DNA from: Paracoccaceae bacterium
GTDB taxonomy: Bacteria; Pseudomonadota; Alphaproteobacteria; Rhodobacterales; Rhodobacteraceae
Length of the DNA: 16,104 bases
NCBI GenBank assembly: GCA_015485375.1
Contig: WFTU01000141.1
Location: forward strand, 1 to 16,104
Reading direction: 5' to 3'
Below, in pieces: positions 6,669 through 14,038 of the stretch (positions are counted from its first letter, which is position 1; each line of letters opens with the position of its first letter). The position numbers were made by a program, and so were the translations under genes. The notes beneath the pieces are model-generated. The model was not told where the DNA came from, made no database searches, and saw only the letters and a list, made by a program, of their open reading frames with translations.

Positions 6669-7244
6669 ATGTCCGACCTTATTGCCAAAGCCGCCATCGA
6701 CGTTCGACTGGCCGGAATCGTAACCCCTGTCATCGAGGACATGGGGTTCGAACTGGTGCGTCTGCGCCTGATGTCCGGCAAGAACACCATATTGCAGATC
6801 ATGGCCGACCGGCCCGAGGGCAATATCAACGTCGATGACTGCGCCGAGATTTCGCACGCGCTTTCTGCTATACTGGACGTGGAAGACCCGATTGACGGGG
6901 AATACGCGCTGGAGGTTTCCAGCCCCGGTATCGACCGCCCCCTGACCCGCCTGAAGGATTTCGAGACTTACGAGGGCTACGAGGTCAAGCTGGTGACGAG
7001 CGAGCTGATCGACGGGCGCAAGCGGTTCAACGGAACCCTGCGCGGGGTCGAGGGAAACGAAGTGCTGATCGAGATCCCCGAGGGCGTGATCGGCCTCGAT
7101 TTCGACTGGCTGGTCGAGGCGAAGCTGCTGCTGACCGACGAACTGATTGCCGAGAGTCTGAAGGCCCGCAAAGGGGACGACCTCGACGAGAGCGAATTTG
7201 ACGAGATTGAAACGGACGAAGACTCCGACACGGAAGAGGAATAA
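6669..7244 (+). CDS. rimP: Ribosome maturation factor RimP
   Basis: RimP assists late maturation of the 30S subunit in the cytoplasm. The 191-aa product opens MSDLIAKAAIDVRLAGIVTP and shows the family pattern VIEDMGFELVRLRLMSGKN, then INVDDCAEISHALSAILDVE and YALEVSSPGIDRPLT (N-terminal domain). An SH3-like C-terminal domain follows, with RKRFNGTLRG and LDFDWLVEAKL. It is longer than the about 150-aa E. coli protein because of a very acidic C-terminal tail rich in Asp and Glu. ATG 6669 is chosen because GGAGAG lies 2 nt upstream of it and because family similarity begins there; the frame is open further 5' but is not coding there. nusA begins 3 nt after its stop, so the two are translationally close, as in the classical rimP-nusA-infB operon. 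Confidence 0.95.
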   Translation: MSDLIAKAAIDVRLAGIVTPVIEDMGFELVRLRLMSGKNTILQIMADRPEGNINVDDCAEISHALSAILDVEDPIDGEYALEVSSPGIDRPLTRLKDFETYEGYEVKLVTSELIDGRKRFNGTLRGVEGNEVLIEIPEGVIGLDFDWLVEAKLLLTDELIAESLKARKGDDLDESEFDEIETDEDSDTEEE

Positions 7245-7247
7245 ATC

Positions 7248-8876
7248 ATGGCTATTACCAGTGCAAACCGGCTGGAACTGTTGCAGATTGCGGATGCGGT
7301 CGCGCGCGAGAAACTGATCGACCCCGATCTGGTGATCGAGGCGATGGAAGAGAGCCTCGGCAAGGCCGCGCGTTCGCGTTACGGGGCGGAATACGACATC
7401 CGCGCCCATATCGACCGCAAGACCGGCGAGCTGACCATGACCCGCAACCGCACCGTGGTCGAGGAGGTGGAAAACACCTTTACCGAACTGACGCTGGAAG
7501 ACGCGAAAGAGATCGATCCCGAAGCCGAGATCGGCTCGGTTCTGGTTGATCCGCTGCCGCCGATGGACTTCGGCCGTATCGCGGCACAGTCGGCCAAACA
7601 GGTTATCATGCAGAAGGTGCGTGAAGCCGAGCGCGAGCGCCAGTTCGAGGAATTCAAGGACCGCGTGGGCGAGATCATCAACGGTTCCGTCAAGCGCGTG
7701 GAATACGGCAATGTCATAGTGGACGTGGGCCGTGGCGAGGCGATCCTGCGCCGCGACCAGCTTATCAACCGCGAGGCCTTCCGCACCGGCGACCGTGTGC
7801 GTGCCTATATCCGCGACGTGCGCTCCGAGGTTCGCGGCCCGCAGATTTTCCTGAGCCGCACAGCGCCGGAATTCCTGGCCGAGCTGTTCAAGATGGAAGT
7901 GCCGGAGATTTACGACGGGATCATCGAGATCAAGGCGGTTGCCCGCGATCCGGGTTCGCGCGCGAAAATCGGCGTGATTTCCTATGACAATTCCATCGAT
8001 CCGGTCGGGGCCTGTGTCGGTATGCGCGGCTCGCGCGTGCAGGCAGTGGTCAACGAGCTTCAGGGCGAGAAAATCGACATCATCCCGTGGAACGAGGACG
8101 CCGCGACCTTCCTTGTGAATGCCTTGCAGCCGGCCGAGGTTTCCAAGGTGGTGATCGACGAGGATGCGGACCGGGTCGAGGTTGTCGTGCCGGAGGACCA
8201 GCTGTCGCTGGCCATCGGGCGGCGCGGCCAGAACGTGCGTCTGGCCAGCCAGATCACCGGTCTGGACATCGACATCATGACCGAGGCCGAGGAATCCGAG
8301 CGTCGTCAGGCAGAATTCGCCGAGCGCACCAAACTGTTCATGGAAACCATGAACGTGGACGAGATGGTGGCGCAGCTGCTGGTCTCCGAAGGGTTCGCGA
8401 CGCTGGAAGAGGTCGCCTATATCGACATCGACGAGATCCTTTCCATCGACGGGTTCGAGGAATCCACGGCGGAGGAACTGCAGGCCCGCGCGCGGGAATC
8501 GCTGGACGAACTGAACGCGAAAGCCATCGAGAAAGCCCGCGAACTGGGTGTCGAGCAGAGCCTGTTCGACTACGAGGGCCTGACCCCGCAGATGTTCGTG
8601 GCGCTGGCCGAGGACGGGATTACCTCGCTGGAAGAATTCGCGCGTTGTGCGGACTGGGAACTGGCCGGTGGCTACACCACGGTTGACGGCAAGCGCGTGA
8701 AAGACGACGGCCTGCTGGAGAAATTCGACGTGGGTCTGGAAGAAGCACAGGCGTTGATCATGAACGCCCGTCTGGCGCTGGGCTGGGTCACCGAGGAGCA
8801 GCTGGCCGAGGACGAAGCCGCCGCAGAAGCAGCGGCCGCCGAAGCCGAAGAAAACGCAACAGAAGCCGAAGCCTGA
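7248..8876 (+). CDS. nusA: Transcription termination/antitermination factor NusA
   Basis: NusA binds RNA polymerase near the RNA exit channel and modulates pausing, termination and antitermination. The 542-aa protein has the RNAP-binding N-terminal domain (about 1-125, opening MAITSANRLELLQIADAVAR). An S1 domain follows at about 135-200 with GEIINGSVKRVEYGNVIVDV, then two KH domains at about 200-345 with VGMRGSRVQAV and LAIGRRGQNVRLA. The C-terminal half holds two acidic helix-hairpin-helix repeats, as in other proteobacteria: LLVSEGFATLEEVAYIDIDE and FVALAEDGITSLEEFARCAD. It ends in an Ala/Glu-rich tail. The Shine-Dalgarno GAGGA lies within the end of rimP. It is the second gene of the operon. 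Confidence 0.97.
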   Translation: MAITSANRLELLQIADAVAREKLIDPDLVIEAMEESLGKAARSRYGAEYDIRAHIDRKTGELTMTRNRTVVEEVENTFTELTLEDAKEIDPEAEIGSVLVDPLPPMDFGRIAAQSAKQVIMQKVREAERERQFEEFKDRVGEIINGSVKRVEYGNVIVDVGRGEAILRRDQLINREAFRTGDRVRAYIRDVRSEVRGPQIFLSRTAPEFLAELFKMEVPEIYDGIIEIKAVARDPGSRAKIGVISYDNSIDPVGACVGMRGSRVQAVVNELQGEKIDIIPWNEDAATFLVNALQPAEVSKVVIDEDADRVEVVVPEDQLSLAIGRRGQNVRLASQITGLDIDIMTEAEESERRQAEFAERTKLFMETMNVDEMVAQLLVSEGFATLEEVAYIDIDEILSIDGFEESTAEELQARARESLDELNAKAIEKARELGVEQSLFDYEGLTPQMFVALAEDGITSLEEFARCADWELAGGYTTVDGKRVKDDGLLEKFDVGLEEAQALIMNARLALGWVTEEQLAEDEAAAEAAAAEAEENATEAEA

Positions 8877-8890
8877 TATAAGGCGCGCCG

Positions 8891-8897
8891 AAGGAGA
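8891..8897 (+). promoter_or_regulatory. Ribosome binding site supporting a TTG start of the YlxR gene
   Basis: AAGGAGA lies 5 nt before TTG 8903. No ATG or GTG in the same frame is placed as well. Confidence 0.65.
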
Positions 8898-8902
8898 CAG
8901 CA

Positions 8903-9499
8903 TTGAACGAAGTGCATCGCAAAAAACCCGACACTGCCGCCGCCGAAAGGCGCTGCATTGTTACGCGGGAATCCGCCCCCAAGGGCGGGTTGGTGCGCTT
9001 TGCGGTCGGGCCGGAAGGTCTGGTCGTGCCCGATGTGCTGGAAAAGCTCCCGGGGCGCGGGCTGTGGGTGACGGCGGATCGTGATCTGATCAACCAGGCG
9101 GTGGAAAAGGGCCTGTTTGCCCGCGCCGCCAAAATGCAGGTCACGGTGTTGCCCGATCTGGCGGAGCATGTGGAAATGTTGCTGGCGCGCCGCGTCGTCG
9201 ATATGCTTTCCATGGGACGCAAGGCCGGCCGTGCGGTGGCGGGGCTGGAGAAGGTCAAGACCTGGTTGCTGGACGACAAGGCGGTGCTGCTGTTGCAGGC
9301 CTCGGACGGATCGGAGCGCGGGAAATCGGCGCTCAGGCCTCCGGCAGGGCCTGAAACGCTGGTCGAATGTATGACCGGCAGCGAATTGGGCATGGCCTTT
9401 GGCCGAGATACTGTGATACATGCCGCCATGACAAGGGATGGCATCACGGATCGAGTCCTTTATGATGCAACCCGCCTGGCGGGTTTGCGCAAGAATTAG
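8903..9499 (+). CDS. YlxR (DUF448) RNA-binding protein fused to an L7Ae-like domain
   Basis: It is a predicted RNA-binding protein of the nusA-infB operon. The 198-aa product has an N-terminal YlxR domain at about 10-75, with ERRCIVTRESAPKGGLVRFA and LPGRGLWVTADRD. The C-terminal part at about 90-198, with RRVVDMLSMGRKAGRAVAGL and TGSELGMAFGRDTVIHAAMT, resembles the L7Ae/YlxQ-like domain. In Bacillus these are two adjacent genes, ylxR and ylxQ, between nusA and infB; here they form one chain, as commonly seen in alphaproteobacteria. Its role is not firmly known; members have been proposed to act in ribosome assembly or in regulating transcription. It starts at TTG with a good Shine-Dalgarno, 26 nt after nusA, and is followed by a 60-nt gap with a hairpin before infB. 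Confidence 0.92.
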   Translation: MNEVHRKKPDTAAAERRCIVTRESAPKGGLVRFAVGPEGLVVPDVLEKLPGRGLWVTADRDLINQAVEKGLFARAAKMQVTVLPDLAEHVEMLLARRVVDMLSMGRKAGRAVAGLEKVKTWLLDDKAVLLLQASDGSERGKSALRPPAGPETLVECMTGSELGMAFGRDTVIHAAMTRDGITDRVLYDATRLAGLRKN

Positions 9500-9500
9500 G

Positions 9501-9539
9501 CCCCGCAAGGGAGCTACAGAACGGCGGGGGAGTCCCCGC
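9501..9539 (+). promoter_or_regulatory. Two mutually exclusive hairpins in the ylxR-infB gap
   Basis: GCGGGG (9524-9529) can pair either with CCCCGC upstream (9501-9506) or with CCCCGC downstream (9534-9539, loop GAGT). The second hairpin ends 20 nt before the infB ATG at 9560, just ahead of the purine-rich AAAGG at 9544-9548. No T-run follows, so it is not a terminator. It may be an mRNA processing or translational control element of infB. Confidence 0.4.
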
Positions 9540-9559
9540 ACTGAAAGGTTAAGAACGGA

Positions 9560-12061
9560 ATGAGCGATTCTAAAGATAACGACGGCAAAAGCAAAACACT
9601 GGGTCTGGGCGGCGGGTCCGGCACGGTGCGCCAGAGCTTTAGCCACGGACGGACGAAAGCGGTCGTTGTCGAAACCAAACGCAAACGCGTAGTCGTGCCC
9701 AAAGCGGCAGCGACCAAAGGCAAGGGTGGCGTGCAGCGCCGCACCTCGAACGTCGGCGTGTCCGATGCCGAGATGGAGCGCCGCCGCAAGGCGCTCGAGG
9801 CCGCCAAGGCCATGGAAGCGGAACGTCAGGCCAAGGAAAAGGCCGAAGGCTCCGCCCGCGAGGCCGAACGCGCCCGCCGCCGTGCGGAAAAAGAGGCTGC
9901 CGCCCGCGAAGCCGAAGAAAAGGAAATCCGCAAACAGCGCGAGGCCGAAGAGGCCCGCGTGAAAGCGGAAGAGGAAGCCAAGGCCAAGGTCGCCAAGACC
10001 GAAAAACCTGCCCGTGCCAAAAAAGAGGAAACCGTCGATCCGGCCGCCGCACAGGCGCAGGCCGCGCGCGCCGAGGCCGGCCGTGTAGCCCCGACCCCGT
10101 CCGGCAAGAAACCCCGCAGCGACGACAAGAAACAGTCGCGCGGGCGTGGCGGCGACGACCGCCGCCGCTCCGGCAAACTGACGATCAATCAGGCACTCGG
10201 CGGCGGCGGCAATCGCCACCGCTCCATGGCCGCGATGAAACGCCGTCAGGAACGCGAGAAACGCAAATTGCAGGGTGGCCCGATCGAGCACGAGAAAATC
10301 GTGCGCGAAGTGCAGCTCCCCGAGGCGATCACCGTTCAGGAACTCGCCAACCGCATGAAAGAAAAAGTCGCGGCTGTGGTGAAAGCCCTGATGACCAACG
10401 GCATCATGGCGACGCAGAACCAGACCATCGACGCGGACACCGCCGAGCTGATCGTCGAGGAATTCGGCCACAAGGTTGTCCGCGTTTCCGATGCGGACGT
10501 GGAGGACGTGATCGTTGCCGAAGAGGACAAGGATACGGACCTGCAACCGCGTGCGCCGATCGTTACGATTATGGGCCATGTGGACCACGGCAAGACCTCG
10601 CTGCTTGATGCGATCCGCAAGACCAATGTTGTAACCGGCGAGGCCGGTGGCATCACGCAGCATATCGGTGCCTATCAGGTAACGACCGAGAGCGGGGCAA
10701 AACTGACCTTCCTCGATACACCGGGCCACGCCGCCTTTACGTCGATGCGTTCGCGCGGGGCACAGGTGACGGATATTGTTATTCTGGTGGTGGCGGCGGA
10801 TGACTCCGTCATGCCGCAGACCATCGAGGCGATTGCCCACTCGAAAGCGGCCGGTGTGCCGATGATCGTGGCGATCAACAAATGCGACAAGCCCGGAGCC
10901 GACCCCGACAAGGTGCGCGCCGAGTTGTTGCAGCACGAAGTGATCGTGGAGAAAATGTCCGGTGACGTGCTGGATGTGGAAGTGTCCGCCATCACGGGGC
11001 AGGGGCTTGATACCCTGCTGGAAAACATTGCCCTGCAGGCCGAGCTGCTGGAACTGAAAGCCAACCCCGACCGCCCCGCCGAAGGCGCGGTGATCGAGGC
11101 GAAGCTCGACGTGGGCCGCGGCCCCGTCGCAACGGTTCTGGTGCAGAAAGGCACGCTGAAGCGCGGCGATATCTTTGTGGTCGGCGAACAGTGGGGCAAG
11201 GTCCGCGCACTGATCAACGATCAGGGCGAACGGGTGAACGAGGCCGGACCGTCGATTCCGGTCGAGGTTCTGGGCCTGAACGGCACGCCCGAGGCGGGCG
11301 ATGTTCTGAACGTGGTCCCGAACGAGGCGAAAGCCCGCGAGATCGCCGACTACCGCGCGCAGGTCACCAAAGACAAACGCGCCGCCGCCGGTGCGGCCAC
11401 CACGCTCGACCAGTTGCTGGCCAAGGCGAAAGAAGACGAAAGCGTCTCGGTTCTGCCGATTGTCATGAAGGCCGACGTGCAGGGTTCTGCCGAGGCTATC
11501 GTGCAGGCGATGGAAAAGGTCGGCAACGAGGATGTGCGCGTGCAGGTTCTGCACTCCGGTGTGGGGGCGATCACGGAATCGGATGTGACGCTGGCCGAAG
11601 CATCCGGCGCGCCGATCATCGGGTTCAACGTCCGTGCCAACGCTTCGGCGCGTAACAGCGCCAACCAGAAGGGTGTGGAGATCCGCTATTACTCCATCAT
11701 CTACGATCTGGTGGATGATGTGAAAAAAGCGGCCTCGGGCCTGCTGTCGCCGGAGATCAAGGAAACCTTTATCGGGTATGCCGAAATCAAGGAAGTCTTC
11801 AAGATCACGGGCGCGGGCAAGATCGCCGGTTGTATCGTCACCGAGGGTGTGGCCCGTCGTGCCGCCGGCGTGCGTCTGCTGCGCGACAACGTGGTGATCC
11901 ACGAAGGCAAGCTGAAAACGCTGAAACGCTTCAAGGACGAAGTGAAAGAAGTGCAGTCCGGTCAGGAATGCGGCATGGCATTCGAGCGGTATGAAGACAT
12001 CCGCGAAGGCGATGTGATCGAGATTTTCGAGACCGAGGAAATCACCCGCACGCTGGACTAG
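9560..12061 (+). CDS. infB: Translation initiation factor IF-2
   Basis: IF-2 is the GTPase that brings initiator fMet-tRNA to the 30S subunit and promotes subunit joining. The 833-aa protein starts with a long charged N-terminal region (to about 200) rich in Ala, Glu, Lys and Arg and predicted to be helical or coiled coil. The conserved IF2-N domain follows at about 250-310, with VREVQLPEAITVQELANRMK. The G domain has GHVDHGKT (339-346), GGITQHIGAY, DTPGHAAF and NKCD. The remaining domains II, III and C-terminal IF2-C include VEVLGLNGTPEAGD and IIGFNVRANASARNSA, ending with EIFETEEITRTLD. ATG 9560 is the first start; the Shine-Dalgarno AAAGG is somewhat distant at 11 nt. A terminator lies directly after the stop, so the operon ends here without rbfA or truB. 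Confidence 0.98.
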   Translation: MSDSKDNDGKSKTLGLGGGSGTVRQSFSHGRTKAVVVETKRKRVVVPKAAATKGKGGVQRRTSNVGVSDAEMERRRKALEAAKAMEAERQAKEKAEGSAREAERARRRAEKEAAAREAEEKEIRKQREAEEARVKAEEEAKAKVAKTEKPARAKKEETVDPAAAQAQAARAEAGRVAPTPSGKKPRSDDKKQSRGRGGDDRRRSGKLTINQALGGGGNRHRSMAAMKRRQEREKRKLQGGPIEHEKIVREVQLPEAITVQELANRMKEKVAAVVKALMTNGIMATQNQTIDADTAELIVEEFGHKVVRVSDADVEDVIVAEEDKDTDLQPRAPIVTIMGHVDHGKTSLLDAIRKTNVVTGEAGGITQHIGAYQVTTESGAKLTFLDTPGHAAFTSMRSRGAQVTDIVILVVAADDSVMPQTIEAIAHSKAAGVPMIVAINKCDKPGADPDKVRAELLQHEVIVEKMSGDVLDVEVSAITGQGLDTLLENIALQAELLELKANPDRPAEGAVIEAKLDVGRGPVATVLVQKGTLKRGDIFVVGEQWGKVRALINDQGERVNEAGPSIPVEVLGLNGTPEAGDVLNVVPNEAKAREIADYRAQVTKDKRAAAGAATTLDQLLAKAKEDESVSVLPIVMKADVQGSAEAIVQAMEKVGNEDVRVQVLHSGVGAITESDVTLAEASGAPIIGFNVRANASARNSANQKGVEIRYYSIIYDLVDDVKKAASGLLSPEIKETFIGYAEIKEVFKITGAGKIAGCIVTEGVARRAAGVRLLRDNVVIHEGKLKTLKRFKDEVKEVQSGQECGMAFERYEDIREGDVIEIFETEEITRTLD

Positions 12062-12079
12062 GTCCCGCGAAACGGATTG

Positions 12080-12115
12080 AAGGGCCGCCTCCGGCAACGG
12101 GGAGCGGCCTTTTTT
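12080..12115 (+). terminator. Intrinsic terminator after infB
   Basis: GGCCGC (12083-12088) pairs with GCGGCC (12104-12109). TCC/GGA pairs further inside beyond one bulged C, and AAG/TTT can extend the base. Six T follow at 12110-12115. It marks the end of the rimP-nusA-ylxR-infB transcript. Confidence 0.88.
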
Positions 12116-12139
12116 ATGATTTTTTCTTGCCAAGGCCCT

Positions 12140-12171
12140 TTGTTGATGTCCAACTGTTGCGGACTCAACAA
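12140..12171 (+). promoter_or_regulatory. Strong nested dyad before the trpB Shine-Dalgarno
   Basis: TTGTTGA (12140-12146) pairs with TCAACAA (12165-12171), and inside it GTCC (12148-12151) with GGAC (12161-12164). This makes an 11-bp stem with one bulged T and a 9-nt loop. The loop region itself contains CAAC-T-GTTG (12151-12159), so GTTG and CAAC alternate four times and other pairings are possible. The 3' arm touches AAGGAGG (12170-12176), 6 nt before ATG 12183. A TATGAT at 12115-12120 could be a -10 box for the leader, without a clear -35. No Trp codons form a leader peptide here. It could be a protein operator or an RNA switch. Confidence 0.55.
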
Positions 12172-12182
12172 GGAGGATAACG

Positions 12183-13385
12183 ATGAAACCCTATTTGAAA
12201 ACCACACCGGACGCCGAAGGCTTTTTCGGAGACTACGGCGGCGCGATGCTGCCGCCGCCGCTGGTGCCGCATTTTGCCGAGATTGTCGAAGCCTACGAGA
12301 AGATTTCCAAATCGGCGGATTACATCAATGAACTGCGCTATATCCGCAAGCATTTCCAGGGGCGCCCGACGCCGATCTCCTTTCTGAAAAACCTGTCGGA
12401 ACTGGCGGGTGGCGCGCGGATCTATGCCAAGCGCGAGGATCTGAACCACACCGGCGCGCACAAGCTGAACCATTGCATGGCCGAAGGATTGCTGGCGAAA
12501 TACATGGGCAAGACCAAGCTGATCGCGGAAACCGGCGCGGGGCAGCACGGGGTGGCGCTGGCCACGGCCGCAGCCTATTTCGGGCTGGAATGCGAGATCC
12601 ACATGGGCGAGGTCGATATGGCCAAGGAAGCCCCCAATGTCACCCGCATGAAACTGCTCGGCGCGACCGTGGTGCCGGTGGGCGAGGGGGCCAAGACGCT
12701 GAAAGAGGCCGTGGACAGTGCCTTCGGCTCCTATGTCGCGCAGGCGGATCATGCGCTGTTCGGCATCGGGTCCGTCGTCGGGCCGCATCCCTTCCCGATG
12801 ATGGTGCGCGACTTCCAGAAGATCGTCGGTGTCGAGTCCCGCGAACAGTTTGTTGAAATGACCGGAGAGCTGCCGGATATCGTGGCGGCCTGTGTTGGTG
12901 GCGGGTCGAATGCGATGGGGATTTTCTCGGGCTTTATCGATGACGAGGACGTGGACCTTTACGGGGTCGAGCCGCTCGGGACCTCCTCCAACCTCGGGGA
13001 TCACGCGGCGACGCTGACCTACGGACAGGACGGCGACATCCACGGCTTCCGCACCAAAATGCTGGTGGACGAGAACGGCGAGCCGGCTCCGGTGAATACG
13101 CTGGCCTCGGGGCTGGACTATCCGGGGGTCGGGCCGGAGCACGCGCATCTGCAGAAAATCGGCAAGGTGAGCTACACCACCGCCGACGACAAGGAGGCGC
13201 TCGATGCCTTCTATAAACTGTCGCGGCACGAGGGGATCATTCCGGCGCTGGAGAGCGCCCACGCGATGGCTTTTGCCCTGCGCGAGGCAAAGAACCACAA
13301 GGGCAAGGCGATCCTGATCAACCTGTCGGGACGTGGTGACAAGGACCTCGATTACGTCGTCGATACCTACGGTTACGGCGCGTAG
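12183..13385 (+). CDS. trpB: Tryptophan synthase beta chain, stand-alone
   Basis: The enzyme uses pyridoxal phosphate to join indole and serine into tryptophan, normally with TrpA supplying indole. The 400-aa product has all the expected catalytic features: REDLNHTGAHKLNH with PLP lysine Lys94, ETGAGQHG with Glu116, and the phosphate loop GGGSNA (239-244). Asp312 lies in LDYPGVGPEH, Glu357 in IIPALESAHA and Ser382 in LSGRGDKD. The overall length and order match the TrpB1 type rather than TrpB2. It differs from the usual consensus at HKLNH (commonly HKINN) and in IHMGEVDMAKEAPNVTRMK. No trpA or trpF is adjacent; it sits between infB and hslV, so it may be a second copy or use indole salvaged from elsewhere. 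ATG 12183 has AAGGAGG 6 nt upstream. A hairpin follows its stop. Confidence 0.93.
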   Translation: MKPYLKTTPDAEGFFGDYGGAMLPPPLVPHFAEIVEAYEKISKSADYINELRYIRKHFQGRPTPISFLKNLSELAGGARIYAKREDLNHTGAHKLNHCMAEGLLAKYMGKTKLIAETGAGQHGVALATAAAYFGLECEIHMGEVDMAKEAPNVTRMKLLGATVVPVGEGAKTLKEAVDSAFGSYVAQADHALFGIGSVVGPHPFPMMVRDFQKIVGVESREQFVEMTGELPDIVAACVGGGSNAMGIFSGFIDDEDVDLYGVEPLGTSSNLGDHAATLTYGQDGDIHGFRTKMLVDENGEPAPVNTLASGLDYPGVGPEHAHLQKIGKVSYTTADDKEALDAFYKLSRHEGIIPALESAHAMAFALREAKNHKGKAILINLSGRGDKDLDYVVDTYGYGA

Positions 13386-13393
13386 ACATCTGC

Positions 13394-13421
13394 GGGTGCG
13401 GGCGGGTTTCTGCCCGCGCCC
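13394..13421 (+). terminator. GC-rich hairpin after trpB, probable terminator
   Basis: GGGTGCGGGC (13394-13403) pairs with GCCCGCGCCC (13412-13421), ten pairs including one G-T wobble, with an 8-nt loop. It lies 8 nt after the trpB stop. The following bases (TCTGGCATT) are not a T-run, so termination may be partial or the hairpin may protect the mRNA end. Confidence 0.5.
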
Positions 13422-13423
13422 TC

Positions 13424-13452
13424 TGGCATTCCGCCCCGTTGGTTCCTATATT
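13424..13452 (+). promoter_or_regulatory. Possible promoter of the hslV operon
   Basis: CCTATATT ends at 13452, with TATATT (13447-13452) close to a -10 consensus; TGGCAT (13424-13429) is a poor -35 at 17-nt spacing. hslVU is a heat-shock operon in E. coli, so a sigma-32 type promoter is conceivable, but this sequence alone does not show it. Confidence 0.25.
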
Positions 13453-13477
13453 TTGCCGGAACCGATGGAGGCAGAAC

Positions 13478-14038
13478 ATGAGCGACGAAACCCGATTCCC
13501 CGGATGGCACGGCACAACGATTGTCGCGGTGCGCAAAGGCGGCAAGGTTGTGATTGCCGGTGACGGACAGGTGAGCCTCGGACAGACGATTATCAAAGGC
13601 TCGGCCCGCAAGGTGCGCCGCATTGCCCCCGGCGGGCAGGAGGTCGTCTGCGGCTTTGCCGGATCGACCGCCGATGCGTTTACCTTGCTGGAGCGGCTGG
13701 AAGTGAAGCTCGAAGCGGCCCCGGGCCAACTTGCGCGGGCCTCGGTGGAACTGGCCAAGGACTGGCGCATGGATAAATACCTCAAGAACCTCGAAGCGAT
13801 GCTGCTGGTGACCGACGGCAAGGAATTGCTGGTGATTACCGGCGCGGGTGATGTGCTGGAGCCGGAACACGATGTGACGGCAATCGGCTCGGGCGGCAAC
13901 TACGCGCTGGCCGCCGGTCGCGCCATGTATGATTTCGAGGAAGACGCCGAAGTGATCGCGCGGCGCGCGCTGGAAATCGCGGCAGAGATCTGTGTCTATA
14001 CCAACGGCAATATGACCGTGGAGAGCATCAGTGCCTGA
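13478..14038 (+). CDS. hslV: ATP-dependent protease subunit HslV
   Basis: HslV forms the proteolytic double ring of the HslUV (ClpYQ) protease. The 186-aa product has the proteasome-like core: TTIVAVRKGGKVVIAGDGQV, SLGQTIIKGSARKVRR, GFAGSTADAFTLLERLE and AIGSGGNYALAAGRA. The N-terminal nucleophile is Thr13 in WHGTTI, so a 12-residue propeptide must be removed, whereas in E. coli only the initiator Met is lost. This extension is typical of alphaproteobacterial HslV, from memory of the family. ATG 13478 is preceded by GGAGG at 13467-13471, 6 nt upstream, which argues against starts further 5' in the open frame. The next gene begins inside its last codons (8-nt overlap), and hslU lies one gene further on. 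Confidence 0.96.
   Translation: MSDETRFPGWHGTTIVAVRKGGKVVIAGDGQVSLGQTIIKGSARKVRRIAPGGQEVVCGFAGSTADAFTLLERLEVKLEAAPGQLARASVELAKDWRMDKYLKNLEAMLLVTDGKELLVITGAGDVLEPEHDVTAIGSGGNYALAAGRAMYDFEEDAEVIARRALEIAAEICVYTNGNMTVESISA

Noticed and set aside
6522..8903. 793-codon minus-strand open frame opposite rimP and nusA
   Set aside because: Antisense shadow with no domain signature; both sense genes are certain.
9780..10030. Repetitive-looking segment in the infB 5' part
   Set aside because: It reflects the Ala/Glu/Lys/Arg-rich helical N-terminus of IF-2, not a DNA repeat array or CRISPR.
8672..12133. 1153-codon open frame on the minus strand across the end of nusA, ylxR and infB
   Set aside because: It runs antisense to three well-supported genes, its product is low-complexity and unlike any family, and it is explained by GC-biased codon use in the sense genes.
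12148..12182. Possible trp leader peptide starting at an ATG at 12146-12148
   Set aside because: The frame MSNCCGLNKED has no Trp codon and runs on into trpB without a stop near the hairpin, so classical trp attenuation is not supported.
12183..13385. trpB as a recently acquired gene
   Set aside because: Its base composition and codon choice look like the neighbours and no mobile-element remnants or flanking repeats are visible.
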